A stretch of DNA of 64,000 nt from Flavihumibacter rivuli. GTDB taxonomy: Bacteria > Bacteroidota > Bacteroidia > Chitinophagales > Chitinophagaceae. Location of the stretch: NCBI RefSeq assembly GCF_018595685.2, contig NZ_CP092334.1, forward strand, positions 214,001-278,000, written 5' to 3'. The notes under the pieces are model-generated. The model worked only from the letters and a program-made list of their open reading frames with translations, did not search any database and was not told the DNA's origin. The position numbers were made by a program, and so were the translations under genes. Of this stretch, positions 36,851 to 45,672 are shown in pieces; the first letter of the stretch is position 1, and each line of letters begins with the position of its first letter.

Positions 36851-38913
36851 ATAGGAAATGGATGGAATGGAAGGAAGGTTGGAAGGCCTTCGGTTGTATG
36901 TTGACGATAGTGCTGTTTGGTGCCGGCTTATTTGCGCAGCAGCAGCAGGCATATCCTGACCAGCACCTGGAGCAGATGGCAGAAAGGTCGGGCCAGGAGA
37001 ATGAGGATGATGGCTGGCTACTGGACAGGGAAGCTTTACTGAAGGACAGGCTTTCCATCAACGAGGCCACTGCTTCAGAACTGGCTGTGTTCCCTTTTTT
37101 GACCTTGAAGCAAATACAGGCATTGATTCTTTTCAGGAAAACATTTGGAAGGATAAAGCATATTTATATGCTGCAAGCCGTGCCCGGATGGGATGAAACG
37201 ACGATCCGGCAGGTCAGGCCCTATATCCATTTTGAGACCAGGGAATTGTTATTTGCGGACCTCAGGCTGGATAGGGCGGTCAGCCAGCAAATCTTGTTCA
37301 GGGTGCAGCAATTCCTGCAGAAGGGAAAGGGTTTTTTGGGCGATGAGAATGGCAGGAGGGTATACCTGGGCGGGCCTTCGAAACTCTTCTTTCGTTACCA
37401 TGGCCAATCGGGTCAGTCCCTGCAATGGGGATTATTGGCGGAAAAGGATGCGGGTGAACCTTATTTATGGAAAGGGTTGCCGGACAGGACTGGCTTCTAC
37501 CTTTTGTTGAAGGGTAGGGGTGTGGTTCGATCCCTGGTCATAGGCGATTATACCGTCAGCATCGGCCAGGGGCTTGTGCATTGGCAGGGATTGGCCATGG
37601 GAAAGGCCGGGGGCGTGATGGGTATTTTCCGGAATGCATCGGGCGTCAGGCCTTATCGATCAGCCGGGGAGTATAATTTCAACAGGGGCGTCGCGGTGCA
37701 ACTGCAAAAGGGGAAGTGGGCGAGTAATATATGGGTGTCATCAAGGAAGTTAACGGCCAACCTGGTGGAGGAGGATGGCAGGATGGTTGGCTTCAGTTCC
37801 ATCAATGAGTCTGGATACCACCGGACTATTGCTGAACTTGCGGATAAGGGATCAGTCAGGGAGAATCAGGCGGCTGTATCCATTGACAGGGGCAGTGCCA
37901 GGTTAAAGGTTGGACTGGCAGGGGTGTATTCCCATTATAGCCTGCCTGCTGTACCAGGTAATGCCCCTTACCAGCTGTATGCATTCCGTGGGCAGGGATC
38001 CATGAATGCAGGTATGCATTACAGTTATTCCATTCGCAATCTTTTCCTTTTTGGTGAGTATGCGCGGTCGTTGAAGGGGAGTGCGTGGATGCAGGGCTTG
38101 CTGCTGGGATTGCATCCAAAAGTTGAATTGTCCTTATTAGTAAGGGATGTTGCCCCTTCCTATTTTTCCCGCTATGGCAATGCCTTTACTGAGAGCTCTA
38201 CGGTCCAAAATGAGAAGGGATTCTTTACCGGGCTCAGGATGCAGCCCTTGCCATCCCTTGCAGTGGAAGCCTTCGCAGACCAGTTCAGGTTTCCCTGGTT
38301 AAGGTTCAGGGCTGATGCGCCATCCCGGGGATCTGAGCAGCAGCTATTGGTACAATGGACCAAACGTAAGAAAGGGGTGGTGTATTTGCGGTACCGGCAA
38401 GGGGAGAAGGAAGAGAATAGTGAGGATGGTCGGTTGCGGTATTTGATTGACAGTAAGTTCCGTAATCTTCGCTTGCATGCGGAATGGAAGTGGGGCAGGC
38501 TATTGGTGACGGACCTCAGGCTAGAATGGGTGAAAGTGCAGAAAGGGCTGGAAGGTGAGCAGGGTTATTCGGTGTTTGCTGATGGTCGTTACGATTGGAA
38601 CAGGACCGGGTTGAACCTTTCTGCAAGGTTTCAATATTTTGGTACGGATGGATATGCCAGCAGGATCTATGCTTACGAAAGGGATGTGCAATATGCTTTT
38701 TCGATACCGGCGATGTATGACCGTGGTTGGCGGTATTACCTTCAGCTTGGTGGCAAGTGGAAGCAGGATAAATGGAATGGTCTTTCATTGAAATGGTGGT
38801 TGCGCTGGTCTTCCACCATCTATGCCGACCGCGAAACCATTGGTTCAGGCTGGGATGAGGTAAATGGTCCGGTTAGGTCAGAGATAAAGTTCCAGTTGAT
38901 GGTAGCCTGGTGA
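36847..38913 (+). CDS. ComEA-like helix-hairpin-helix fused to an outer-membrane beta-barrel
   Basis: A 688-residue protein. The signal region is about residues 1-31 (LTIVLFGAGLFAQQ). Residues about 60-130 hold a ComEA-type tandem HhH: LSINEATASELAVFPFLTL, KQIQALILFRKTFG and YMLQAVPGWDETTIRQVRPYI, the arrangement seen in DNA-binding ComEA. The following roughly 550 residues are rich in aromatic residues and Gly, alternate in barrel fashion, and end in the aromatic strand FQLMVAW. This makes an outer-membrane barrel with a periplasmic HhH likely. It is coupled to the preceding small secreted protein by a 4-base overlap. An inferred role in DNA binding or uptake is open; no function is proven. 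Confidence 0.75.
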   Translation: MNRKWMEWKEGWKAFGCMLTIVLFGAGLFAQQQQAYPDQHLEQMAERSGQENEDDGWLLDREALLKDRLSINEATASELAVFPFLTLKQIQALILFRKTFGRIKHIYMLQAVPGWDETTIRQVRPYIHFETRELLFADLRLDRAVSQQILFRVQQFLQKGKGFLGDENGRRVYLGGPSKLFFRYHGQSGQSLQWGLLAEKDAGEPYLWKGLPDRTGFYLLLKGRGVVRSLVIGDYTVSIGQGLVHWQGLAMGKAGGVMGIFRNASGVRPYRSAGEYNFNRGVAVQLQKGKWASNIWVSSRKLTANLVEEDGRMVGFSSINESGYHRTIAELADKGSVRENQAAVSIDRGSARLKVGLAGVYSHYSLPAVPGNAPYQLYAFRGQGSMNAGMHYSYSIRNLFLFGEYARSLKGSAWMQGLLLGLHPKVELSLLVRDVAPSYFSRYGNAFTESSTVQNEKGFFTGLRMQPLPSLAVEAFADQFRFPWLRFRADAPSRGSEQQLLVQWTKRKKGVVYLRYRQGEKEENSEDGRLRYLIDSKFRNLRLHAEWKWGRLLVTDLRLEWVKVQKGLEGEQGYSVFADGRYDWNRTGLNLSARFQYFGTDGYASRIYAYERDVQYAFSIPAMYDRGWRYYLQLGGKWKQDKWNGLSLKWWLRWSSTIYADRETIGSGWDEVNGPVRSEIKFQLMVAW

Positions 38914-38974
38914 CCAGGATTAATATGATGGTACAAGTCTTTATTATTAGCTTTACAGCTGAAAAGTATTGAAC

Positions 38975-39280
38975 ATGGAAAATGCCAACAACCAGTTGAA
39001 TATTGAAATTTCGGAAGAAGTTGCAGAAGGTGAATATGCTAACCTTGCCATCATCACGCATTCCCATGCGGAATTTGTGATTGATTTTGTAAATGTGATG
39101 CCGGGTACGCCCAAGAGCAGGGTGAAGTCTAGGATCATTCTTACTCCCCAGCATGCCAAGCGATTCATGAAAGCCCTTACCGAAAATATCAGCAGGTTTG
39201 AAGATGTGAACGGTGAAATCAAGGACCTGGAGGAGATCCAGTTGCCGATGAATTTTGGTGGTCCAGCCGCACAAGCCTGA
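38975..39280 (+). CDS. DUF3467 protein
   Basis: A 101-residue protein. It opens MENANNQLNIEISEEVAEG and contains the conserved core LAIITHSHAEFVIDFVNVMPG and SRIILTPQHAKRFMKAL of DUF3467, a short family common in Bacteroidota with no assigned function. No signal peptide; cytosolic. The ATG at 38975 is preferred over a TTG two codons earlier. It is followed by a long hairpin terminator. Confidence 0.88.
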   Translation: MENANNQLNIEISEEVAEGEYANLAIITHSHAEFVIDFVNVMPGTPKSRVKSRIILTPQHAKRFMKALTENISRFEDVNGEIKDLEEIQLPMNFGGPAAQA

Positions 39281-39293
39281 TCAGTTTATTCCC

Positions 39294-39366
39294 AAGGCGC
39301 CTGGAACATAGCTTAAGGTTTTCACTCCTAACGAAAGGCTATGGTTTTAGGTGCCTTTTTATTTTG
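39294..39366 (+). terminator. Long intrinsic terminator after the DUF3467 gene
   Basis: A stem of AAGGCGCCT (39294-39302) with AGGTGCCTT (one G-T pair) and an inner pairing ACATAGC with GCTAT encloses a long loop, followed by TTTTTATTTT (from 39356). It also lies just ahead of the convergent radC stop. Confidence 0.7.
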
Positions 39367-39380
39367 GTATTCCCTCCTTT

Positions 39381-40073
39381 TCAGAGTAACCCCTCATCAG
39401 CAAAACTGAAGTATCCTTCATTGCTGACAATGATATGGTCCATCACGCGGATGTCCAGTAGCCTGGCCGCTTCTTTTATCTTATAGGTTAGTTCTTCATC
39501 GGCCTTACTGGGCTTTAGGTTGCCGGAAGGGTGGTTGTGGCTGAGGATCAGGGCGACCGCTTCCTGTTCAATGGCCTTGCGCATGATGATGCGGGGGTCG
39601 GCCACAGTGCCGGTCAGCCCACCTGAACTGATCACTTCTGCATGCCTGATCTTATTGGCCCTGTTCAGGAAAAGGACCACGAATACTTCATGGCGATGGT
39701 CCTGGTAAAGGCTTTGGAGGTAGTTGGCCACATCCCGGCTACAGGAGATAACGGGGTGTGTCAGGGCCTGGGCGGCTTGCCTACGGCGACCCAGTTCCAG
39801 CGCAGCCACAATTGTAATGGCCTTGGTTTCACCTATCCCCTTGATTTTCATCAGGTCATAAACAGAAAGTTTCCCCAGTTCCTGCAGGTTGTTCCGGCCG
39901 GCCGATAGGACCGATTTGGCCAGGTCGAGGGCCGATTGTTCCCTGTTGCCTACATTGATCAGTATGGCCAATAACTCTGAATCAGTCAGGGCTATCGGAC
40001 TTTTACTAAGTAGTTTTTCGCGGGGCCTGTCGGCTTTTGCCCATGATTTAATTGAGTGTTTCCGCGCTTGCAT
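39381..40073 (-). CDS. radC: RadC/JAB-domain protein
   Basis: A 230-residue protein of the RadC (MPN/JAMM) family; despite the name, a repair function is not proven for the family. An N-terminal helix-hairpin-helix-like region (LMKIKGIGETKAITIVAALE) is followed by the JAMM metal motif SHNHPSGNLKPSKAD, with His179, His181 and Asp192 as ligands. The acidic residue of the site is expected upstream in the AEVIS segment. It is a single gene, convergent with DUF3467. Confidence 0.93.
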   Translation of the reverse strand: MQARKHSIKSWAKADRPREKLLSKSPIALTDSELLAILINVGNREQSALDLAKSVLSAGRNNLQELGKLSVYDLMKIKGIGETKAITIVAALELGRRRQAAQALTHPVISCSRDVANYLQSLYQDHRHEVFVVLFLNRANKIRHAEVISSGGLTGTVADPRIIMRKAIEQEAVALILSHNHPSGNLKPSKADEELTYKIKEAARLLDIRVMDHIIVSNEGYFSFADEGLL

Positions 40074-40193
40074 GGCATAAGATTAGTCAATAATTTAGAC
40101 CTGTAAAACGGTCTTTTCACCCAGAATTAACACAGGCATGAAACTTGTGTACTGAAGTTGATTCTGTCCATTGAAAACCTAAAATCAATATCC

Positions 40194-40397
40194 ATGAATG
40201 CCAGAACATTCAGCAACCTCGGTGGGGTGCAGTCTATGCTCTTTTGCGTAGGTATTTACGTGGCAGCTTTGTTCTTTTCGATTTTCATCTGCTCCGCCGT
40301 TTTCAAGGCGGTGAGCACTGCCAAAACTGCCGGGGTGAGCCAAACTGAACAAGTAAGAACTTCAGGCCAGTCGCAGGTACTGGCATCGGTTCGCTAG
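40194..40397 (+). CDS. Small single-helix membrane protein
   Basis: A 67-residue protein not recognised. It has one clear transmembrane helix (about residues 16-37, MLFCVGIYVAALFFSIFICS) after a short polar N-terminus, then a charged and Ser/Gln-rich tail. The ATG at 40194 is used; the TTG 12 codons earlier would add a non-hydrophobic stretch. A strong terminator directly follows, so it is likely transcribed as its own small unit ahead of prs. Coding status rests on the clean helix and its position between a plausible promoter gap and a terminator. Confidence 0.55.
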   Translation: MNARTFSNLGGVQSMLFCVGIYVAALFFSIFICSAVFKAVSTAKTAGVSQTEQVRTSGQSQVLASVR

Positions 40398-40420
40398 TTC
40401 GTAAAACCAGTAAATTATTG

Positions 40421-40449
40421 AGGTTGCACAAATTGTGCAACCTTTTTTG
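40421..40449 (+). terminator. Intrinsic terminator after the small membrane protein gene
   Basis: AGGTTGCAC (40421-40429) pairs perfectly with GTGCAACCT (40435-40443) around a 5-base loop and is followed by TTTTTT. It sits 24 bases after the stop codon and separates the small gene from prs. Confidence 0.85.
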
Positions 40450-40509
40450 GCTTTGGTGCTGGGTACTTTTTCGCCCAATCTTTATCTTCGCCGCACCAAT
40501 TCAACATCT

Positions 40510-41460
40510 ATGGCGTCTACTGCAAAAATCTTCTCGGGTACTGGCTCCCAATACCTGGCAGAAAAAATTGCCACCAGCTTCGGCACCACCCTTGGCCAGA
40601 TCAAGATCCAGAAGTTCAGCGACGGAGAAATCCAGCCGGTTTTCATGGAAAGTATCAGGGGGGACGTGGTTTTCCTGGTGCAAAGCACTTTCGCACCTTC
40701 CGATAACCTGATGGAATTGTTGCTCATGATCGATGCCGCCCGCAGGGCCTCCGCCTATAAGGTCATCGCGGTGATCCCTTATTATGGCTATGCCAGGCAG
40801 GACAGGAAGGATAAACCAAGGGTGGCCATCGGTGCGAAACTGGTTGCCAATATGCTGACCGCCGCAGGTGCTGACAGGGTGATTACCATGGACTTACATG
40901 CTGCCCAGATCCAGGGGTACTTTGATATCCCTGTGGATCATATGGATAGTTCCGCCATATTTATTCCCTATATCGAGCAATTAAAGCTGGAAAACCTTAC
41001 CTTTGCGGCCCCTGACGTGGGTAGTGCCAATCGTATCAGGGAGATCGCCAGCTACTTTAATGCAGAAATGGTGATCTGCGATAAGCACAGGAAAAGGGCG
41101 AATGAGATCGCCAGCATGGTGGTGATCGGTGATGTGACAGACAGGGATGTGGTGCTTATTGATGATATCTGCGATACCGGGGGAACACTAGCCAAAAGTG
41201 CCGGGTTGTTGTTGGACAAGGGAGCGAGGAGTGTGAGGGCGCTGTGTACGCACCCGGTTTTAAGCGGAAAGGCATATGACAATATCCGTAACAGTGTGCT
41301 GGAAGAATTGGTGGTTTGTGATACCATCCCGCTGAGGGAAGAGTGTGAGAAGATCAAGGTGTTGTCAGTGGCGGATCTTTTTGCAGTAGCACTGCGGAAC
41401 GCGTTTGAGAACAGGAGCATTACCAGCCTGTTCATTCACTCGCAAAGAAGGGACAAGTAA
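40510..41460 (+). CDS. prs: Ribose-phosphate pyrophosphokinase
   Basis: Makes PRPP from ribose 5-phosphate and ATP, feeding nucleotide, His and Trp synthesis. 316 residues from the ATG at 40510 (MASTAKIFSGTGSQYLAEK); the frame is open 25 codons further upstream, but that part does not belong to the family. Hallmarks are KFSDGEIQPVFMES, PYYGYARQDRKDKPR, the MDLHAAQIQGYFDIPVDH metal segment, and the PRPP loop VVLIDDICDTGGTL. It starts 60 bases after the terminator of the preceding gene and 21 bases ahead of the L25 gene, and prs-rplY pairing is common across bacteria. Confidence 0.97.
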   Translation: MASTAKIFSGTGSQYLAEKIATSFGTTLGQIKIQKFSDGEIQPVFMESIRGDVVFLVQSTFAPSDNLMELLLMIDAARRASAYKVIAVIPYYGYARQDRKDKPRVAIGAKLVANMLTAAGADRVITMDLHAAQIQGYFDIPVDHMDSSAIFIPYIEQLKLENLTFAAPDVGSANRIREIASYFNAEMVICDKHRKRANEIASMVVIGDVTDRDVVLIDDICDTGGTLAKSAGLLLDKGARSVRALCTHPVLSGKAYDNIRNSVLEELVVCDTIPLREECEKIKVLSVADLFAVALRNAFENRSITSLFIHSQRRDK

Positions 41461-41481
41461 ACTTTTTTTAAATACAACACA

Positions 41482-42066
41482 ATGAAAACAATTACAATCG
41501 AAGGACAACTCAGGACCGAGCTTGGCAAAAAAGCCGCCCGCCAACTTCGCTCTGAGGGCAAAGTGCCAGGTGTAATTTACGGGGGTGCAAAAGAAATCAG
41601 CTTCACTGCTACAGCAGCTGCTTTCAAGCCGCTGGTTTACACTGGAGAATTCCAGGTTGCTGAAGTAAAGGTTGATGGCCAGTCTTACAAGTGTATCCTG
41701 AAGGATCTGCAGTTTGACAAGGTATCTGATAGCCTGAACCACGTAGACTTGCTGGAACTGGTTGAAGACAAAAAAGTTATCGCTACCCTGCCCCTGCGCC
41801 TGACAGGAGCTCCTGCCGGTGTAAAGGCTGGTGGTAAGCTGATCGTAAAGATGAAGGCATTGAAGGTGAAGACCCTGCCCAAGTTCTTGAAAGAGAGCAT
41901 TGAGATGGACATCACCAACCTTGACCTGAACGAGAACGTACGTGTAGAAGACGTAAAGGTTGAAAACATGGAGATCCTGAACTCTCCCCGTATTCCCATC
42001 GCTTCTATCGTAATGACCCGTCAGTTGAAGCAGGAAGAAGCAGAAGCTGCTAAAGGCAAAAAGTAA
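41482..42066 (+). CDS. rplY: 50S ribosomal protein L25/general stress protein Ctc
   Basis: A 194-residue two-domain L25 (TL5/Ctc type) that binds 5S rRNA. The N-terminal domain opens EGQLRTELGKKAARQLRSEG and contains GKVPGVIYGGAKEI and CILKDLQFDKVSDSLNHVD. The C-terminal TL5 domain follows from about residue 95 (LPLRLTGAPAGVKAGGKL). The end is a Lys/Glu/Ala tail. It follows prs by 21 bases in the same operon, and a terminator is placed after it. Confidence 0.96.
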   Translation: MKTITIEGQLRTELGKKAARQLRSEGKVPGVIYGGAKEISFTATAAAFKPLVYTGEFQVAEVKVDGQSYKCILKDLQFDKVSDSLNHVDLLELVEDKKVIATLPLRLTGAPAGVKAGGKLIVKMKALKVKTLPKFLKESIEMDITNLDLNENVRVEDVKVENMEILNSPRIPIASIVMTRQLKQEEAEAAKGKK

Positions 42067-42087
42067 TTTTTCCTTGACGATAAAGGG

Positions 42088-42116
42088 GCCCGGTCTGTTT
42101 AGGACTGGGCTTTTTT
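42088..42116 (+). terminator. Intrinsic terminator after rplY
   Basis: GCCCGGTC (42088-42095) pairs with GACTGGGC (42103-42110, one G-T pair) over a short loop and is followed by six T. It lies 21 bases past the rplY stop and about 46 bases ahead of pth. Confidence 0.8.
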
Positions 42117-42161
42117 ATAGCTGGCCCCTAAACCGGGCCTGACTCAAAACATTTTCAGGCT

Positions 42162-42740
42162 ATGAACAAGTTTCTGATCGTTGGTTTGGGAAATATCGGG
42201 GATGAATACGCGCATACCCGGCATAATATCGGCTTTGATGTGGTGGATGCACTGGTGAAAAAGCACAATGGCCAATTCAGGGCAGACCGGCTGGCTGATG
42301 TGGCCGAACTGAAACTAAAGGGCAAGCAGCTGGTGGTCATCAAGCCCAACACGTTTATGAACCTGAGCGGAAAGGCCGTGAAATACTGGCGGGATAAGGA
42401 GTCTATAGCTATTGGGAATATTTTGGTGGTACTGGATGACCTTGCCCTCCCGCTGGAACGCATGAGGCTCAGGGGGTCTGGTAGCGATGCCGGCCATAAT
42501 GGACTAAAAAGTATCCAGGAAGCTCTTGGAACCACGGAATACCCTAAATTACGTTTCGGTATCGGCAATGACTACCCGAAAGGCAGGCAGGCCGATTTTG
42601 TATTGGGAAAATGGAAGAAGGAAGAGGAGGGAGTGGTGATGGAGAAAACCAACAAAAGCGTGGAGGCGATAGAACAGTTTGTGCTGGCCGGTTTGGCAAC
42701 AGCTATGAACCAGTTCAATAATCTAACCTTCAATTTATGA
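42162..42740 (+). CDS. pth: Peptidyl-tRNA hydrolase
   Basis: Frees peptides from stalled peptidyl-tRNA. 192 residues. The N-terminal IVGLGNIGDEYAHTRHNIGF contains catalytic His21, and the other family marks are KPNTFMNLSGKAV, VVLDDLALPLERMRLRGSG and the SDAGHNGLKSI segment. The C-terminal region is of normal length. The gene follows prs-rplY, an order (prs, rplY, pth) widely conserved in bacteria, although the terminator between suggests only partial read-through. Confidence 0.96.
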   Translation: MNKFLIVGLGNIGDEYAHTRHNIGFDVVDALVKKHNGQFRADRLADVAELKLKGKQLVVIKPNTFMNLSGKAVKYWRDKESIAIGNILVVLDDLALPLERMRLRGSGSDAGHNGLKSIQEALGTTEYPKLRFGIGNDYPKGRQADFVLGKWKKEEEGVVMEKTNKSVEAIEQFVLAGLATAMNQFNNLTFNL

Positions 42741-42874
42741 TTTGTGCTAATGAAATGTTATTTTCGCAGACCAAGGTCCTAGCTACACTTATTCAATAAT
42801 ACCTATGCGAACCGCCGACCTGTCCAGGTCCCCCTATTTCAAATGATTTTTCAGTCATTAAACCCTTATTGAAT

Positions 42875-43486
42875 ATGAAAATATTCTGCATAGGCCGTAA
42901 CTATGTGGCGCATGCCAAAGAACTGGGAAATGAGGTACCCGATGAACCTGTGGTGTTCATGAAGCCGAAAAGCGCGTTATTACAGTCGCATACGCCATTC
43001 TATTACCCTGAGTTTACCAATGAATTGCACTATGAGTGCGAACTGGTGCTGCGTATCTGTAAGAATGGAAAATATATCCAGGAGCGTTATGCCAGTAAAT
43101 ATTATGACGCTGTTTCCGTAGGGATCGACTTTACCGCCCGCGATATCCAAAATGAGTTAAAGGAGAAAGGCCTGCCCTGGGAAAAGGCGAAGGCCTGGGA
43201 CAACTCTGCTGTCATTGGCAAGTGGATCCCCTTTACCGATATCAAGAATAAAAAGGATATCAATTTCAGTTTGTATAAGAATAAAGAGTTGGTGCAGAAG
43301 GGTAACTCTTCCCTGATGATGTACGATTTCGACAGTATTGTGGCCCATATCTCCAATTACTTCTCCGTGAATATCGGTGACCTGGTGTTTACCGGTACCC
43401 CTGCAGGGGTAGGTGAATGTGTGGTAGGTGATGAACTGGAGGGCTTCCTGGAGGACCAGCCCATGTTCAACCTCGAGATCAAATAA
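42875..43486 (+). CDS. Fumarylacetoacetate hydrolase family protein
   Basis: A 203-residue FAH-fold enzyme. It opens MKIFCIGRNYVAHAKELGNE, then has the metal-binding set ELHYECELVLRI and VGIDFTARDIQNELKEKGLPW, and FTGTPAGVGECVVGDELEG near the end. The family includes FAHs, acylpyruvases and 2-hydroxyhepta-2,4-diene-1,7-dioate isomerases; the short length and motif suggest an acylpyruvase- or oxaloacetate-decarboxylase-like (FAHD1-type) enzyme, but the substrate is not decided. The ATG at 42875 is chosen over a TTG two codons upstream. A strong hairpin follows. Confidence 0.9.
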   Translation: MKIFCIGRNYVAHAKELGNEVPDEPVVFMKPKSALLQSHTPFYYPEFTNELHYECELVLRICKNGKYIQERYASKYYDAVSVGIDFTARDIQNELKEKGLPWEKAKAWDNSAVIGKWIPFTDIKNKKDINFSLYKNKELVQKGNSSLMMYDFDSIVAHISNYFSVNIGDLVFTGTPAGVGECVVGDELEGFLEDQPMFNLEIK

Positions 43487-43510
43487 TAATTAGAAGAAAT
43501 ATTGATGATT

Positions 43511-43545
43511 ATAACAGACCGGTATGGCCGGTCTGTTATTTTTTC
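43511..43545 (+). terminator. Intrinsic terminator after the FAH-family gene
   Basis: A perfect 12-bp stem (ATAACAGACCGG at 43511-43522, complement at 43528-43539) with a 5-base loop is followed by TTTTTT. It is among the strongest terminators seen in this window. Confidence 0.9.
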
Positions 43546-43581
43546 GGGCACCCGTGAAATTACTGCTAACAGTTGTTCGTT

Positions 43582-43589
43582 TATATTTG
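43582..43589 (+). promoter_or_regulatory. -7 promoter box for the E1 dehydrogenase gene
   Basis: TATATTTG is an exact TAnnTTTG match, 16 bases before the ATG at 43606. No TTTG is found at the expected 19-base distance upstream, so the -33 element is missing or weak. Confidence 0.4.
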
Positions 43590-43605
43590 CAACTTATTGA
43601 ACACT

Positions 43606-45672
43606 ATGGAAGGAACTGAATTGCTGTTGAAAGCCTACAGGAAAATGTGCCTGGCGGCAAACATGGCCGATACCTACGAGAGCAACCGGAGTATCTGTAA
43701 ATATGTTCACTCCACTTCAAGGGGGCATGAGGCTATCCAACTGGCTGCTGCTTTTCAATTGCAGCCGCAGGACTATGTCAGCCCTTACTATCGTGATGAA
43801 AGCCTATTGCTGGGACTCGGCTTCAGTCCTTACGAACTGATGTTGCAATTACTCGCCAAAGGCCCCGATATTTTTACCGGGGGCCGCGAATACTATTCAC
43901 ACCCTAACTACAAGGGGAACGATAAACCCACCATCATCCACCAGAGCAGTGCCACCGGCATGCAGGTGATCCCCACAACGGGAATTGCCCAGGGCTTGCA
44001 GTACCTGGAACAGACCCTGTCGCCCTTATTGAAGAAAGGGGTGGACGGGGCCATGCCCGTAGTGGTTTGTTCGCTGGGTGATGCCAGTGTAACAGAAGGA
44101 GAAGTCAGTGAAGCCTTTCAGTTTGCCATATTAAAGAAGTTGCCCATTATCTACCTGGTGCAGGACAATCGCTGGGGCATCAGCGTTAGTGCCGAGGAGG
44201 CAAGGGTCATGGATGCCTGTGCCTATGCGGCCGGATTCCCTGGCCTGGAAGCGGTAAAGGTGGATGGCAGTGATTTTGAGGCCAGCTACCAATTGATGCA
44301 GGAAGTAGTGGGGAAGGTCCGGAAGGAAAGAAGGCCCTTCCTGGTGCAAGCCAGCGTTCCCTTGCTGGGTCACCATACCAGTGGGGTAAGGCGCGAGTTT
44401 TACAGGACAGATGAAGACCTGCAGCAACATGCCTTACGTGATCCCCGTCCCTTGTTGAGGTCGAAGCTGGTCAATATGGGCATTAGCCCGGTAGTGTTGG
44501 AGCAAATAGAAAGGGAAGCAGCAGCCGAAGTGGCCAATGATTTCGCCCGGGCAGTTGCGGCACCTGAACCCGACCCGGCACTAGTGACAGAACATGTGTT
44601 TGTGCCCACACCGGTGCAATCGGAACAGGGTGACCGGCAACCAGCCGGAAAGGAAAGGGTGTTAATGGTGGATGCCGCTTTGTTTGCCATCCGCGAGATC
44701 ATGGAGCAATACCCGGAAGCTGTATTATATGGCCAGGATGTAGGTCGCAGGCTGGGTGGGGTGTTCCGTGAAGCTGCCACCCTTGCCGAACATTTCGGCG
44801 ACCACCGGGTCTTCAATACTGCCATCCAGGAAGCCTATATCATCGGATCCACAGTCGGGATGAGTGCAGTAGGCGTGAAGCCGATCGTGGAAGTGCAGTT
44901 TGCCGATTATATCTATCCCGGTTTTAACCAGTTGGTGACCGAGATCTCCAAGTCCTGCTACCTGTCCTGCGGAAAATTCCCGGTACAAACCCTGATCCGT
45001 GTGCCCATTGGGGCATATGGCGGCGGAGGTCCTTACCATAGCGGCAGTATAGAGTCAACCTTGCTGACCATCAAGGGAATAAAAGTGGTATATCCATCCA
45101 ACGCAGCCGATATGAAAGGATTGATGAAGGCAGCTTTCCTCGATCCTAACCCCGTAGTGATGCTGGAGCACAAAGGCCTTTACTGGAGCAAGGTACCCGG
45201 AACTGAAGATGCCAGGAGGGTAGAACCTTCTGCTGATTACGTATTGCCACTGGGAAGGGCCGGTTTTGTGCAAGTGGCTGATCCCAGGCAGGTGAACATG
45301 GGCAATAGTTGTGTGGTGGTGACCTATGGCATGGGCGTGTATTGGGCAAAGGCCGCTTCCCGTTTATTCCCCGGGCAGGTGGAAATCATTGACCTCAGGA
45401 CCCTGTTCCCGCTGGATGAAGAATTGGTGTTTGAAGAAGTGAAGCGTCATGGCAAATGCCTGGTGTTGACAGAAGAACAACAGAACAATTCATTTGCAGA
45501 AGCGCTGGCCGGCCGGATCGCCGGCAACTGCTTCCAATGGCTGGATGCCCCGGTACAGGTATTGGGAGCACTTAACCTGCCTGCAGTTCCCATGAATACA
45601 GGATTGGAAAATGCCATGCTTCCCACCCCGGAGAAAGTTGCTTTACGTATCAAGCAGCTCTTGGAATATTGA
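43606..45672 (+). CDS. Fused alpha-beta E1 component of a 2-oxoacid (branched-chain type) dehydrogenase
   Basis: A 688-residue thiamine-diphosphate enzyme with both E1 subunits in one chain. The alpha half covers about residues 1-320: HSTSRGHEAIQLAAAFQL, SPYYRDESLLLGLG, the TPP-Mg motif GDASVTEGEVSEAFQFAI closing on QDNRWGISV, and HHTSGVRREFYR. The beta half starts near residue 355 (VLMVDAALFAIREIMEQ), with LYGQDVGRRLGGVFREA, VQFADYIYPGFNQLVTE and RVPIGAYGGGGPYHSGS. The ATG at 43606 replaces an 11-codon longer frame. It would oxidatively decarboxylate branched-chain 2-oxoacids with E2/E3 encoded elsewhere. Fused E1 chains of this kind are known in Bacteroidota. Confidence 0.92.
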   Translation: MEGTELLLKAYRKMCLAANMADTYESNRSICKYVHSTSRGHEAIQLAAAFQLQPQDYVSPYYRDESLLLGLGFSPYELMLQLLAKGPDIFTGGREYYSHPNYKGNDKPTIIHQSSATGMQVIPTTGIAQGLQYLEQTLSPLLKKGVDGAMPVVVCSLGDASVTEGEVSEAFQFAILKKLPIIYLVQDNRWGISVSAEEARVMDACAYAAGFPGLEAVKVDGSDFEASYQLMQEVVGKVRKERRPFLVQASVPLLGHHTSGVRREFYRTDEDLQQHALRDPRPLLRSKLVNMGISPVVLEQIEREAAAEVANDFARAVAAPEPDPALVTEHVFVPTPVQSEQGDRQPAGKERVLMVDAALFAIREIMEQYPEAVLYGQDVGRRLGGVFREAATLAEHFGDHRVFNTAIQEAYIIGSTVGMSAVGVKPIVEVQFADYIYPGFNQLVTEISKSCYLSCGKFPVQTLIRVPIGAYGGGGPYHSGSIESTLLTIKGIKVVYPSNAADMKGLMKAAFLDPNPVVMLEHKGLYWSKVPGTEDARRVEPSADYVLPLGRAGFVQVADPRQVNMGNSCVVVTYGMGVYWAKAASRLFPGQVEIIDLRTLFPLDEELVFEEVKRHGKCLVLTEEQQNNSFAEALAGRIAGNCFQWLDAPVQVLGALNLPAVPMNTGLENAMLPTPEKVALRIKQLLEY

